The translations under genes and the position numbers were made by a program. Source: a virus. From it: 48,004 nucleotides of DNA. The notes under the pieces were generated by a model. That model saw only the letters and a list, made by a program, of their open reading frames with translations. It made no database searches and had not been told where the DNA came from. This document shows positions 34,091 through 41,329 of this stretch, one piece after another. The DNA is taken from IMG/VR virus record IMGVR_UViG_3300005921_000004, positions 1 to 48,004 of that record; one strand, 5' to 3'. The first letter of the stretch is position 1; the number at the start of each line of letters is the position of its first letter.

Positions 34091-34284
34091 GGCTTGTAGT
34101 TCCTGTAGAAGCTCTTGAGCAACTTTGTGCCCGGAGGGTTCACGGGGCCGCTGCCGGCCCCGTGCCCCTTACGCTTACAACCCTTTTCGCGCAGCGGGCG
34201 CTTCGAGATGCGATAGCCGTGCGGCTGCCGCAGCTTGTTGAGCATCGCTGCGCCAAAGAGCGCCTGTAGCTCTTTCAGGCTCAC
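34087..34284 (-). CDS. Small basic protein (65 aa)
   Basis: It starts at GTG 34284 (GTGA overlap). A helical start (SLKELQALFGAAMLNKLR) is followed by a basic, Gly/Lys-rich part (KRKGHGAGSGPVNPPGTK) and an aromatic, basic end. It may bind nucleic acid (composition only). Confidence 0.5.
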   Translation of the reverse strand: MSLKELQALFGAAMLNKLRQPHGYRISKRPLREKGCKRKGHGAGSGPVNPPGTKLLKSFYRNYKP

Positions 34285-34718
34285 TCGGTCAGGTCCGTTT
34301 CGCCGGGCATCTCGGCAAGGATCGCGAGTCCTGCCTCGATGAACGCAGCAGCCTTCGCAGCCTTCACGCCGCTGACGCTGGTAGCGCCGTACTCCTTGAG
34401 CAGCGCGACCGCCTGGTCACGCTTCTTGGCCTTGAGCAACGCATCGACAACGCTGCCGACCGTCTCGCCTTCCGTCTCTGTCTCGGGCTCAGGGGCCGGA
34501 GCGGCCTTCGGGGCAGCCTTCGGAGCGGCCTTCGGCGCAGCCTTCGGAGCAGCCTTCGGCGCAGGCACATTGCCGATCGGGGCAGGCGAGCCGGGCACAT
34601 CGCCGGCCAGGATGAACGCAACGTATGCCTCAGCGGCTTCGAGCGTATCCTTGGCAGAGCCAAGGTTCAGCTTTGCGGCTTCCTGAAGCGCGATTGCGCG
34701 GGGTGCAACTTGGGACAT
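34281..34718 (-). CDS. Protein with Ala-Pro-Lys-Ala repeats (145 aa)
   Basis: The product has an N-terminal helical domain at about 1-45, a linker built of APKA repeats at about 53-73, an acidic EPETETEGE stretch and a C-terminal helical domain with VVDALLKAKKRDQAVALLKEYG and a conserved-looking SGVKAAKAAAFIEAG. The ends resemble small phage proteins of the ssDNA-binding/recombination region. The linker likely joins two folded parts. Confidence 0.6.
   Translation of the reverse strand: MSQVAPRAIALQEAAKLNLGSAKDTLEAAEAYVAFILAGDVPGSPAPIGNVPAPKAAPKAAPKAAPKAAPKAAPAPEPETETEGETVGSVVDALLKAKKRDQAVALLKEYGATSVSGVKAAKAAAFIEAGLAILAEMPGETDLTE
34501..34560. repeat. Five 12-bp tandem coding repeats
   Basis: Five near-identical 12-base units (GCAGCCTTCGGA type) lie in frame within the minus-strand gene at 34281-34718 and encode the APKA linker. 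The units differ mainly at the third base of codons. Their number could vary by slippage without breaking the frame. Confidence 0.9.
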
Positions 34719-34730
34719 GGTGTAGGACTC

Positions 34731-36911
34731 CTAACTTAGTAATGGGTCTTCGATCGAAACATCATCGCCCCTGATGTGGGCCATGATCTCGACGCCGCGG
34801 GCGTCGATCCAGCGAGCGTGATTGTACAGCACAATCGCGCGGTATATGCCTTTTCCCGAGCGAAACCGAACTGTTCGGCCAAGGAACGGCGAACGGGTAA
34901 GCACCTTTCCGATGCGATCTGCGCTCGGCTTGTTGGGGCAGCGCGTGTAGATATACTCTCGCACGTCGCTCGTTAGGACAACATCCTTATCGAACGGCCC
35001 TGCACGCTGCTCGAACAGCTCCGCCATCAGCTCGACATCCGCCGACGCACTGGCGCGCGCCATCGCTGCCTTGGCCGCCGTCAGCGGGGCGCGGGCATCT
35101 GGGTTGAACCCGGTCAGGTCAACATTCAGGAAGTAGTGCCGCAGTACGCCGGCAGCGCGCGGCGTGTTGAGGAAGCCCTCGAACAGCCACGTCATTTCCG
35201 CCTCGGTCATAGCCTGCGCGTGCAGCTCGTGCACACCCCACTTGCGGTCGGTGTTGTCGAGTGACGCGGCGTTGTCGGCATTCGAGCTGGCAGTCAGGAA
35301 GAAATGATTCGGGATGGTGACGGCCGCGAGCCCCTTCTGGTGCAGGTCGATCTTGTTTTCCACAATCCAGCGCTCGACCTTCTTGCTGAGTAGCTCGCGC
35401 TCGATACGCGACCCAACGCTGAATTCGCTAAGGTTGACGTGCCAGGCGCCGCGCAGGATGTCGTTGAAGTCACTCGCCAGTACGCTGCTGCTCATCTCGA
35501 CGCTGTACTGTGACCCGACTAGCAGCGCGGGGATCTTGGCCACAAGGGTTGTCTTTCCGTTTCCTTGGGTCTCGCTCCAAATGAGCGGAGCGCTTTTGAT
35601 CTTGACTCCTGGTCGCTGGATGACGTGGCCGTAGAACTGAATAAGCCACTCTCGATAAGGAACGTCGTCAATGCGGTCAAACAACCATTCGATGCGCTCC
35701 AGCTCACCAGCCGTGGCAGGTATCGGATCAGCAATTCTCGGTCGGTAGAGGTTGGCATATGTGTCCTTGAATTCGGTAAACACGATGCCTTCGCCGGGGT
35801 GGAATCCCAGGCGATCGACCGTCGGCTTGTCCGCGCCAAGATCCTTCAGCATCTTGACGACGCTGACGCGCGTGCCGTTCCTGCGCGGCATCTTGCTAGC
35901 GAATTCATGCTCAAGGCCGAAGTTAGATCGGAAGATGCGATGCGACTCGCGGTCGAAATACTGCTCGAAGTCCTTCACGTAGATCAGTCTGGCCTTGAGG
36001 AAGTCGCGCGCTGCGGTGTAGTTTTCCTTGACCGATTGCGTAGCGGCCGCCTCTGTCGCGCTCGGCGCCTCGGCCTTCAGCACCTCGAATTCCTCGGCGG
36101 TTGCCGGGGTGTTGAGGCCGCGTGCGCCGGTGTCGTCGAAGCTAACCCAGTGCGTGTTGAGATCGTCACGGCCTTTGTACTTCTTGCCATCCTTCGACAG
36201 CTCATCCCACAGCGCGAGCCCTTGCGAGTGGCCGCGCGTCTCTTTGTGGATGCTCTGCCCTATGTTGATCCAGTCGTCATACTCGTCGATGTCGAGCTTG
36301 CGCATCTTGACGAGAGCCGCCTCGCGCACTCGGGCAATGCTGAACGTCGCGGGCGATTGGTTCACGACTTCACGAGTGGGCATCGAGTCTGCCATCTCGC
36401 GCCATACGCGGTACACCCCGGCAGGGATGTTGGGAAGGTTAGTCCAGTGACCGAGTAGAGGTTCACCGTAAGCCCACTGGTACGGCTTTTTTGTCAGGGG
36501 GTGAACACTCGGAGGTAGTACATCCTGCACCGACTCGCCGCCTGCGGTCGCGCAGCGCAGCTCGAAACCGCTGCCTTTCGGCTTGATCGTGCGTAGTGGC
36601 TTCGAAAGCTTGTACAGCAGCTTGTCGCGGCCGGCACGGCCGCTCGTGATGTGCACGCTATGGGGATCGTTGCGCAGAGTGTCGATATCAACACTGTGCT
36701 CTGCCCACCATGCGCGCGCCGCCTCTAGATCATCAAGATCCAAAGCGCAGGTCCCCGAGAGCGCATGCAGTAGCCCGCAGCCGCCGCCGAGCGCTTCGAT
36801 GCTCTCCGCAGGCATTGGGGCCACGTTCCAGCCATCGTATCTGGGTGCCTTCTGGCCAAGCTCAATGGCGCAGAGACGCCAGCCGGCGGCCTCGTAGTCG
36901 GTAAAGCTAAT
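34731..36911 (-). CDS. Primase-polymerase / D5-type helicase, probable ATT start
   Basis: The core reading frame has a prim-pol N-terminal half with a CALDLDDL D-x-D motif (about residues 56-61) and a C-terminal SF3/D5-like helicase with SETQGNGKTTL Walker A at about 450 and QMSSSVLASDFND-like motifs after it. The first conventional start is GTG 36824, but that would cut off AAGWRLCAIELGQKAPRYDGWN, which fits the usual prim-pol N terminus. In frame upstream the only plausible initiator is ATT 36911, with GGAG 7 bases before it, giving 726 aa. It would make primers and unwind the fork. Confidence 0.8.
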   Translation of the reverse strand: MSFTDYEAAGWRLCAIELGQKAPRYDGWNVAPMPAESIEALGGGCGLLHALSGTCALDLDDLEAARAWWAEHSVDIDTLRNDPHSVHITSGRAGRDKLLYKLSKPLRTIKPKGSGFELRCATAGGESVQDVLPPSVHPLTKKPYQWAYGEPLLGHWTNLPNIPAGVYRVWREMADSMPTREVVNQSPATFSIARVREAALVKMRKLDIDEYDDWINIGQSIHKETRGHSQGLALWDELSKDGKKYKGRDDLNTHWVSFDDTGARGLNTPATAEEFEVLKAEAPSATEAAATQSVKENYTAARDFLKARLIYVKDFEQYFDRESHRIFRSNFGLEHEFASKMPRRNGTRVSVVKMLKDLGADKPTVDRLGFHPGEGIVFTEFKDTYANLYRPRIADPIPATAGELERIEWLFDRIDDVPYREWLIQFYGHVIQRPGVKIKSAPLIWSETQGNGKTTLVAKIPALLVGSQYSVEMSSSVLASDFNDILRGAWHVNLSEFSVGSRIERELLSKKVERWIVENKIDLHQKGLAAVTIPNHFFLTASSNADNAASLDNTDRKWGVHELHAQAMTEAEMTWLFEGFLNTPRAAGVLRHYFLNVDLTGFNPDARAPLTAAKAAMARASASADVELMAELFEQRAGPFDKDVVLTSDVREYIYTRCPNKPSADRIGKVLTRSPFLGRTVRFRSGKGIYRAIVLYNHARWIDARGVEIMAHIRGDDVSIEDPLLS

Positions 36912-36945
36912 GGTGGGGCTCCGATTACTCTGCGCGCAGGATGCC

Positions 36946-37164
36946 CTACCAACCGTTCATTTGCAAGCGCTCTAGCGCATTGGCCAAGGGGTGTACGGGC
37001 ACAATGCGCCTTGTGCCGGGACGGCAATCCACGGGCTTCAGGTGCTCCCACGCCTCGCGCGGCGGTCGCACGTCGCGGTTGTCGCGTATGCGCAGCCGCG
37101 CCGGCCCTGTGTTAGGGCGCTCGAAAAAGCCGGGGTACTGTTCGCCTTTAGGGAACGGTCTCAT
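36946..37164 (-). CDS. Small basic hypothetical protein (72 aa)
   Basis: ATG 37164 overlaps the upstream stop (ATGA); an alternative start at 37176 is less likely. The product is basic and Pro/Arg-rich (MRPFPKGEQYPGFFERP, then RIRDNRDVRPPREAWEHL). No family is recognised. It ends 34 bases before the ATT codon proposed as the prim-pol start. Confidence 0.55.
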   Translation of the reverse strand: MRPFPKGEQYPGFFERPNTGPARLRIRDNRDVRPPREAWEHLKPVDCRPGTRRIVPVHPLANALERLQMNGW

Positions 37165-37349
37165 GTGACACCGCAATTCTGCAAGAACAGTGCCAAGTCA
37201 AATGCCGGGTTGGCATCCTTGAGCGCGTAGCCTATAGAGTGCGCCGTGCGGTCGATGCCGCGCAGTTCGCAGTCCGTCAGCGCTAGTCTGCTGTGCCGCC
37301 TTGCGCGCCAGATGGCGTTGGCGATGAAAAGATAGTCGCGTCGTGTCAC
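37161..37349 (-). CDS. Small helical protein (62 aa)
   Basis: It starts at GTG 37349 with GAGG 6 bases upstream. The product begins MTRRDYLFIANAIWRARR and ends in a hydrophobic helix. Proteins of this kind are common among short ORFs of proteobacterial phages, without a known role. Confidence 0.6.
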   Translation of the reverse strand: MTRRDYLFIANAIWRARRHSRLALTDCELRGIDRTAHSIGYALKDANPAFDLALFLQNCGVT

Positions 37350-37352
37350 GTA

Positions 37353-37553
37353 TCACCTCATTAGGGGATCGGTTGCCTTGGGGTCCTGGTCGCGGCGCTG
37401 CAATCGCGCCTCAAGCTCGCTGCGCAGATTGATCATTTCCGTCGCAGTATGGTCGGACCATGCTTCGCCGAGTGGATCGCCGCGCTTAAGCATCGTAAGC
37501 AGCGCAGCGCACGCGGCCGTGGTCAGGTCTAACTCAATGTGCTCATATCGCAT
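37353..37553 (-). CDS. Small hypothetical protein (66 aa)
   Basis: It starts at ATG 37553. The product is helical with a charged C-terminal half (TATEMINLRSELEARLQRRDQD). It overlaps the upstream gene by 11 bases and ends 3 bases before the next start. The function is unknown. Confidence 0.55.
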   Translation of the reverse strand: MRYEHIELDLTTAACAALLTMLKRGDPLGEAWSDHTATEMINLRSELEARLQRRDQDPKATDPLMR

Positions 37554-37746
37554 GTAATTCATCCTCTGTGCATTCCCACATAGCGCCGTCCGACATGCGC
37601 ACCGTATAGCGCCATTCGTCAGGGCGCCCGTAACGATTGCAGATGAAAACATGAAGCACAGTCGCGGACTGGTCGGTACGCGCGGCGTCGTCGGCGTGTT
37701 TAACGTGCACCCGCTGAGCGAAAGCGAACTTGGCCGGGGCGATCAT
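37543..37746 (-). CDS. Small hypothetical protein (67 aa)
   Basis: It starts at ATG 37746 in an ATGA overlap with the tiny membrane gene before it. The product is beta-rich (FAFAQRVHVKHADD, TVLHVFICNRYG, EWRYTVRMSDG) and ends with an acidic helix. It may be a small barrel. There is no known family. Confidence 0.55.
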   Translation of the reverse strand: MIAPAKFAFAQRVHVKHADDAARTDQSATVLHVFICNRYGRPDEWRYTVRMSDGAMWECTEDELHAI

Positions 37747-37856
37747 CGCGGCCACCGCTTGACCAGGAGATACAAGCCGACCGCGACCAGCCCGCCGCTC
37801 ATGGCAAGGACAACGGTCAACGCCGCCGCTATGTCGTGTAGCTGTTGCTGCATCAT
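37743..37856 (-). CDS. Tiny single-span membrane protein (37 aa)
   Basis: The product begins MMQQQLHDIAAALTVVLAMS and has one membrane helix, ending in LVKRWPR, so the C terminus should face the cytoplasm by the positive-inside rule. Overlaps on both sides (ATGA at the stop, TGATG-like at the start) support expression. Confidence 0.5.
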   Translation of the reverse strand: MMQQQLHDIAAALTVVLAMSGGLVAVGLYLLVKRWPR

Positions 37857-37996
37857 AACGGCACCGCAAGCGCCAGTACCAGCACCGCTAATGTGAGCAG
37901 CGCCGGAATTCCTTCGCGCGGTTCATCAGCGCGAGTCGCAGAACCTAACACCATCGCCTGAATGAACAGCGCGACTATAATTGCAACATGTATCAC
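37853..37996 (-). CDS. Small two-helix membrane protein (47 aa)
   Basis: It starts at GTG 37996, overlapping the upstream stop (GTGA). Two hydrophobic segments (IHVAIIVALFIQAMVLG and PALLTLAVLVLALAVPL) flank a charged loop (RADEPREG). Such small membrane proteins in early phage regions often alter host envelope or exclude other phages; that is inference. Confidence 0.5.
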   Translation of the reverse strand: MIHVAIIVALFIQAMVLGSATRADEPREGIPALLTLAVLVLALAVPL

Positions 37997-38274
37997 GATG
38001 GTTTACTCCCTAGTGGCGGCATGTCGTCGGCCTCGGGTATGTCGATGCCGGCCGGTAGCGGCATGCCGCACGCGGCTGCCGTGAACGCGCTCGCCGCGCG
38101 TAGCGCGTCATTCCACTCCTGCAAGCCGAATTCGCTGTCTCCGACTAGCACCAACGTCCACACCTTGGCGTTGGCCTTGAGCGTCATGGAGAGCGACGGC
38201 AGCTTGTCGCCGTCGCGCTTGAGGTAGTCGCATCCGATGATGCGCCAAATGCTCGCCTGTTTAACCTCAGTCAT
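37993..38274 (-). CDS. Hypothetical protein (93 aa)
   Basis: The product has a beta-rich middle (LPSLSMTLKANAKVWTLVLVG) and an acidic Pro-rich C terminus (IPEADDMPPLGSKPS). It starts at ATG 38274, overlapping the upstream stop. No family is recognised. Confidence 0.6.
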   Translation of the reverse strand: MTEVKQASIWRIIGCDYLKRDGDKLPSLSMTLKANAKVWTLVLVGDSEFGLQEWNDALRAASAFTAAACGMPLPAGIDIPEADDMPPLGSKPS

Positions 38275-38843
38275 ACCTTCCTCCGGCCGGCGACAATCAA
38301 CAGCGTGCCGGCGATTAGCGCGTAAGGCGCGGGGTCATTCCAGTGCAGTTCGGGGGCTGCGACTACGCGCCCTTCGCAATGGGTCTCTGAGCGGTAGCAA
38401 GGTGGCTGCCTGTCAAGAAAGCCGCCCCCGTGCGGTATCTCGCGCAGCGGTGTGCTCGGCGCTGTGCCGCCCCCGCCTATAGGCACAACTACGGGCGCGA
38501 CGGGGATGTAGCTGCCCTGCGCAGGGTCTCCGGGCTGGAAATAGACCGGCGGGGCTGCGTAGGAAGGCATAGGAGCGGCCGGTATCGGCTCCCCTGCCGC
38601 CTCGCGCGGCGCCTCGGCGCACGGCGCCACGGGCCTGCTAGGATTGCGTATGAGCGACTTGAAACACCCGTTAAGGATGATCGGGGCTGGCGCGTCGAGC
38701 AGCTCCACGTCGAGCGTAGGCGGCTGCAAGTACGGGATGCCCCCGCCATGCTCAGTCAGCGGCTCGCGGAAAGCTACGGCAAGGATGCCCAGTTCAAGCA
38801 GGCATGCGGTGCCGACGATTGCAACGAATGTGCGGGTTTTCAT
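38271..38843 (-). CDS. Membrane/secreted Pro-rich protein with PEP-CTERM-like tail (190 aa)
   Basis: From ATG 38843 the product has an N-terminal signal anchor (MKTRTFVAIVGTACLLELGI), a Pro/Gly/Ala-rich extracytoplasmic middle with several Cys, and a C-terminal DPAPYALIAGTLLIVAGRRKV segment: Pro motif, hydrophobic helix and Arg cluster. That order resembles PEP-CTERM/GlyGly-CTERM sorting tails. It may simply be two-span. It could act in the envelope, for instance to block superinfection (inference). Confidence 0.6.
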   Translation of the reverse strand: MKTRTFVAIVGTACLLELGILAVAFREPLTEHGGGIPYLQPPTLDVELLDAPAPIILNGCFKSLIRNPSRPVAPCAEAPREAAGEPIPAAPMPSYAAPPVYFQPGDPAQGSYIPVAPVVVPIGGGGTAPSTPLREIPHGGGFLDRQPPCYRSETHCEGRVVAAPELHWNDPAPYALIAGTLLIVAGRRKV

Positions 38844-38844
38844 C

Positions 38845-39036
38845 TTAGTACCTCGGCGGGCAAAGCCGCGTTGTGGTGCCATCGGGCACAAAGATCGACG
38901 TTGGACACCCCGTGTCGTGCGCCTTGAGGTGTTCCTGGTCCCACGATTGCGCGCTGCGGTCAGCGGTTTCGCGGTACGCGCACGAGACTACTACGAGCGC
39001 GATTGCTGCGGATATGATTAAAAGCCTGTTTTGCAC
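38845..39036 (-). CDS. Predicted small lipoprotein (63 aa)
   Basis: It starts at GTG 39036 with GGAG 6 bases upstream. The product has a signal peptide (MQNRLLIISAAIALVVVSC) ending in a VVSC lipobox with Cys19 as the likely lipidated residue, then a short charged mature part (SWDQEHLKAHDTGCP). It lies immediately before the Pro-rich envelope protein gene, so the two may act together. Small phage lipoproteins are often superinfection-exclusion factors; this is inference. Confidence 0.6.
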   Translation of the reverse strand: MQNRLLIISAAIALVVVSCAYRETADRSAQSWDQEHLKAHDTGCPTSIFVPDGTTTRLCPPRY

Positions 39037-39107
39037 AATACACTCCGATTGGCACGTAAATTGCCAGAATGATAAGCAGCGGATACCAGTACTTGATACC
39101 GTGGACG

Positions 39108-39287
39108 CTACGCACTAGCGCTCTGCTCTAGGAATCGTGCGATACCGTGGAGGTGCACTATGTCGCGCAATATACCCCAAGCAAGGCAATGCGTGCCAAG
39201 GTTCCATACGCGCTCGCGGTACCGCTTGCAGACCGGGCATTCGATGTCGTGATTCGAGTCAATAAAAAGCATATCTAGATCGTACAT
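39108..39287 (-). CDS. Small CxxC protein (59 aa)
   Basis: It starts at ATG 39287 just after the upstream stop. The product begins MYDLDMLFIDSNHDIECPVC and has a CPVCKRYRERVWN motif, with another Cys near residue 35, then a helical end. It looks like a small zinc-binding or disulfide protein. A conserved role is unknown. Confidence 0.5.
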   Translation of the reverse strand: MYDLDMLFIDSNHDIECPVCKRYRERVWNLGTHCLAWGILRDIVHLHGIARFLEQSASA

Positions 39288-39288
39288 C

Positions 39289-39450
39289 TCAGTGCACTCC
39301 TAACAGTAGGTCGATTGCGTACGCGCCGAAGCCTACCAGGACCGGCGCCAGATACAACAGCGCGGCGATTACGATGCGGCGACGCGCTTGCCACATGAGC
39401 GCCGGGAACCAGCCTGAGAGTAGCAGGCACATTACTAGCGCGATGGTCAC
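39289..39450 (-). CDS. Small two-helix membrane protein (53 aa)
   Basis: It starts at GTG 39450 in a GTGA overlap with the upstream stop. Two hydrophobic helices (TIALVMCLLLSGWFPAL and IVIAALLYLAPVLVGFGAY) are separated by a basic MWQARRR loop, predicting both ends outside and the loop inside. No family is recognised. Confidence 0.5.
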   Translation of the reverse strand: MTIALVMCLLLSGWFPALMWQARRRIVIAALLYLAPVLVGFGAYAIDLLLGVH

Positions 39451-39596
39451 GGGCCGTCTCCGTTGCCAACGTCGCCGCCGCATATCCAGCATGGTATCGG
39501 CATTGGAACCTGCGGCGCGCAGCTAAGACACTGCGGCGCGGGCGGCGCTTGGGGCGCGTCTGACAGCGCCAAGAGCACAAGCAGTGCGGCGATCAT
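39447..39596 (-). CDS. Small secreted Cys-rich protein (49 aa)
   Basis: From ATG 39596 the product has a short hydrophobic start (MIAALLVLLALSDAPQAPP) like a signal peptide, followed by CLSC and CWICGGD Cys pairs in a Pro-rich context. It could be a small periplasmic disulfide or metal-binding protein. ATGA and GTGA overlaps tie it to both neighbours. Confidence 0.5.
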   Translation of the reverse strand: MIAALLVLLALSDAPQAPPAPQCLSCAPQVPMPIPCWICGGDVGNGDGP

Positions 39597-39805
39597 TTGA
39601 CTACCTCCCGCTCTATGCGCGCCATTCCACCATTGTAGCTGTGCGAATAGCTGCCTGTCTGCCTGAGACAATGCAAGATTGTGCTCTGCCGTATGCTATC
39701 GCTACAGAAGCTAAGCCGAAAATAGGCTGTGGCGCGCTCTAGGTTAGAGTCATGCTCGACACGTTCGGTGCCGTCGCGGGATCGCAGTGTTATCCGGTAA
39801 CTCAT
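39593..39805 (-). CDS. Small hypothetical protein (70 aa)
   Basis: It starts at ATG 39805, overlapping the JAMM-like gene's stop. The product is mixed alpha/beta (MSYRITLRSRDGTERVEHDS, then RATAYFRLSFCSDSIRQ) and ends in a basic tail. No family is recognised. Confidence 0.5.
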   Translation of the reverse strand: MSYRITLRSRDGTERVEHDSNLERATAYFRLSFCSDSIRQSTILHCLRQTGSYSHSYNGGMARIEREVVK

Positions 39806-40242
39806 TTGATTACCTCGCCGAGCGCAATGCGTCCGCTCGGAAACCCGGCGCGCGGCTCGCTTGTGGTCGCAGTTTTGCCCGGCGTGAACTTGCGCACACC
39901 TCCACGCTCATACTCGACGCCAATGTAACTGGGCACCTTGAGCGTGTTTGCCACGCGCACATCCTCCACGCTGAACCAGCGCGTTACCTCACCATCGAAG
40001 CCTTGCGGATGCGTGTGGTACAGCCCGACCAGCTTATATTCGCTAGTGAAGGTTGCGCGCAGTTCAAAGTGCGAGGCAAGTCCCGAAGTCTGCGCGATGC
40101 TGTACACGTATTTGCCGTCGCGCTCCAGTAGCACACCTCCAAACTCGTTACCGCTGTGCCACGACATACTCTCGCATGACTGCTCGGCTGCGACCGCTGC
40201 CTGATCCAGCGTATCGAAGCTATCGACACTGACGGGCATCAT
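39802..40242 (-). CDS. JAMM/DUF4329-like metal-dependent isopeptidase-type protein
   Basis: From ATG 40242 the product is 146 aa. It has NEFGG with E33, a beta-rich middle, GLYHTHPQG with H76 and H78, and WFSVEDV with S91 and D94. That is the E / H-x-H-P / S-x-x-D order of JAMM-type zinc isopeptidases and of DUF4329 domains found in bacterial toxins and effectors. The stretch between HxHP and D is longer than in classic JAMM. It may deconjugate a ubiquitin-like modifier or cut a host protein. It lies in the tiny-gene train, where anti-host proteins are expected. Confidence 0.6.
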   Translation of the reverse strand: MMPVSVDSFDTLDQAAVAAEQSCESMSWHSGNEFGGVLLERDGKYVYSIAQTSGLASHFELRATFTSEYKLVGLYHTHPQGFDGEVTRWFSVEDVRVANTLKVPSYIGVEYERGGVRKFTPGKTATTSEPRAGFPSGRIALGEVIK

Positions 40243-40376
40243 AACAGCCCCCAAGGCGAACGCGGCGCCACGTAGCAAACTGCGCCCGGATCGGGCACAT
40301 GCGACGGGTATCGGTTGCGATACCAACCCAAGGCGAGACGCACGGCCGTTTGTACGTCGGCGCGTATTGTGCTCAC
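40239..40376 (-). CDS. Small hypothetical protein (45 aa)
   Basis: It starts at GTG 40376 (GTGA overlap with the upstream stop) and overlaps the JAMM-like gene at its end. The product is a short basic helical region (STIRADVQTAVRLALGWYRNR) followed by a Pro-rich end with one Cys. No family is recognised. Confidence 0.45.
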   Translation of the reverse strand: MSTIRADVQTAVRLALGWYRNRYPSHVPDPGAVCYVAPRSPWGLL

Positions 40377-41317
40377 GATTGCACCAACTTGGCGAATGCC
40401 TCAATCTCGGCCGCACTGAACGTGTGACAACCAACCCGCACTGTGCCGCTTTCGGTTATCTCTGTCACTGTGAAGTTTCCGACGTTCATGCGGGCATCTG
40501 GCTCGGGGTGGTACACGTCGCCGCTCTTGCGCAGCATGGCGTAGAACGTCAGTACGCGCTGCGCGTCCGCAAGCGGGACTTCCGCACCGCGCGATGTCTG
40601 CACAATGCCGCCGCGCGTCAAGCGCAGCATGTCGGGCACGTTGCGCAGATACACGTCAGCGCCATTGCGCCATTCCACGATCTTTTCAGCCTGCGCAAGC
40701 ACATTGATCCGCGCTTTCTCTGCCTCGCGCGCTGCGCGTGCGTTCGCAGCCGCAACCATCTTAGCCGCGCGCTTGGGATCCTGCAGAATGCGATCGCGGC
40801 GAGCGTAAATCTGCCTCAAGTCGCTCTCGACATTTAATTCGGGGCAATCCAGCTTGAACGCGCCGCAGTAGCCGCGCACATTACTCTCAAGATCCTGCAA
40901 CGTCTCGCCGGTAATGAAGTCCTTAAGCCTGTAGCTGTCCGCTGGCACGCGCATGAGCGCCTCGGCCTCTTTGCGATACTGCTTGACCAGATACGCGACG
41001 TTTTGCTTGTGGTCAGGTTCCGGGCGCCCGTACTCACTCACACTCGGTACCTCAAACTGCCGGTAGCGGCTTGCAGCGTCGCGGTAGTGGAACAAATGCC
41101 GCGCCGTGGTCATGCTCCAACGATTCGGCACAAACAACGCCACGTAATCCTCGGGCGCTTGGGGGTTGTCTTCCCGGAGTCGCACAAGGTGCGCTACGAC
41201 GGTGTTGTAGCTGTACGCTCGCGCGCCGTCAAACTTCATGCTGTCGCTACGTCCGTGCGGCTGCGACAACTGCGCCCAGACGTGGGCGCACTGTTGGTTG
41301 GTGAATACTGTTCGCAT
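40373..41317 (-). CDS. Large hypothetical protein of the early region (314 aa)
   Basis: ATG 41317 has AGGAG 9 bases upstream. The product is the only large one in the tiny-gene train. It has a mixed N-terminal half, a charged helical middle at about 165-200 (KMVAAANARAAREAEKARI) and a C-terminal beta region (FTVTEITESGTVRVGCHTFS). No catalytic motif is obvious. The same leader sequence precedes the gene at 42093. Confidence 0.65.
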   Translation of the reverse strand: MRTVFTNQQCAHVWAQLSQPHGRSDSMKFDGARAYSYNTVVAHLVRLREDNPQAPEDYVALFVPNRWSMTTARHLFHYRDAASRYRQFEVPSVSEYGRPEPDHKQNVAYLVKQYRKEAEALMRVPADSYRLKDFITGETLQDLESNVRGYCGAFKLDCPELNVESDLRQIYARRDRILQDPKRAAKMVAAANARAAREAEKARINVLAQAEKIVEWRNGADVYLRNVPDMLRLTRGGIVQTSRGAEVPLADAQRVLTFYAMLRKSGDVYHPEPDARMNVGNFTVTEITESGTVRVGCHTFSAAEIEAFAKLVQS

Positions 41318-41329
41318 GGTCAATTACTC

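Noticed and set aside
34501-34560. CRISPR-like or regulatory repeat array
   Set aside because: The units are 12 bases, contiguous and in frame, and encode an APKA linker. There are no spacers.
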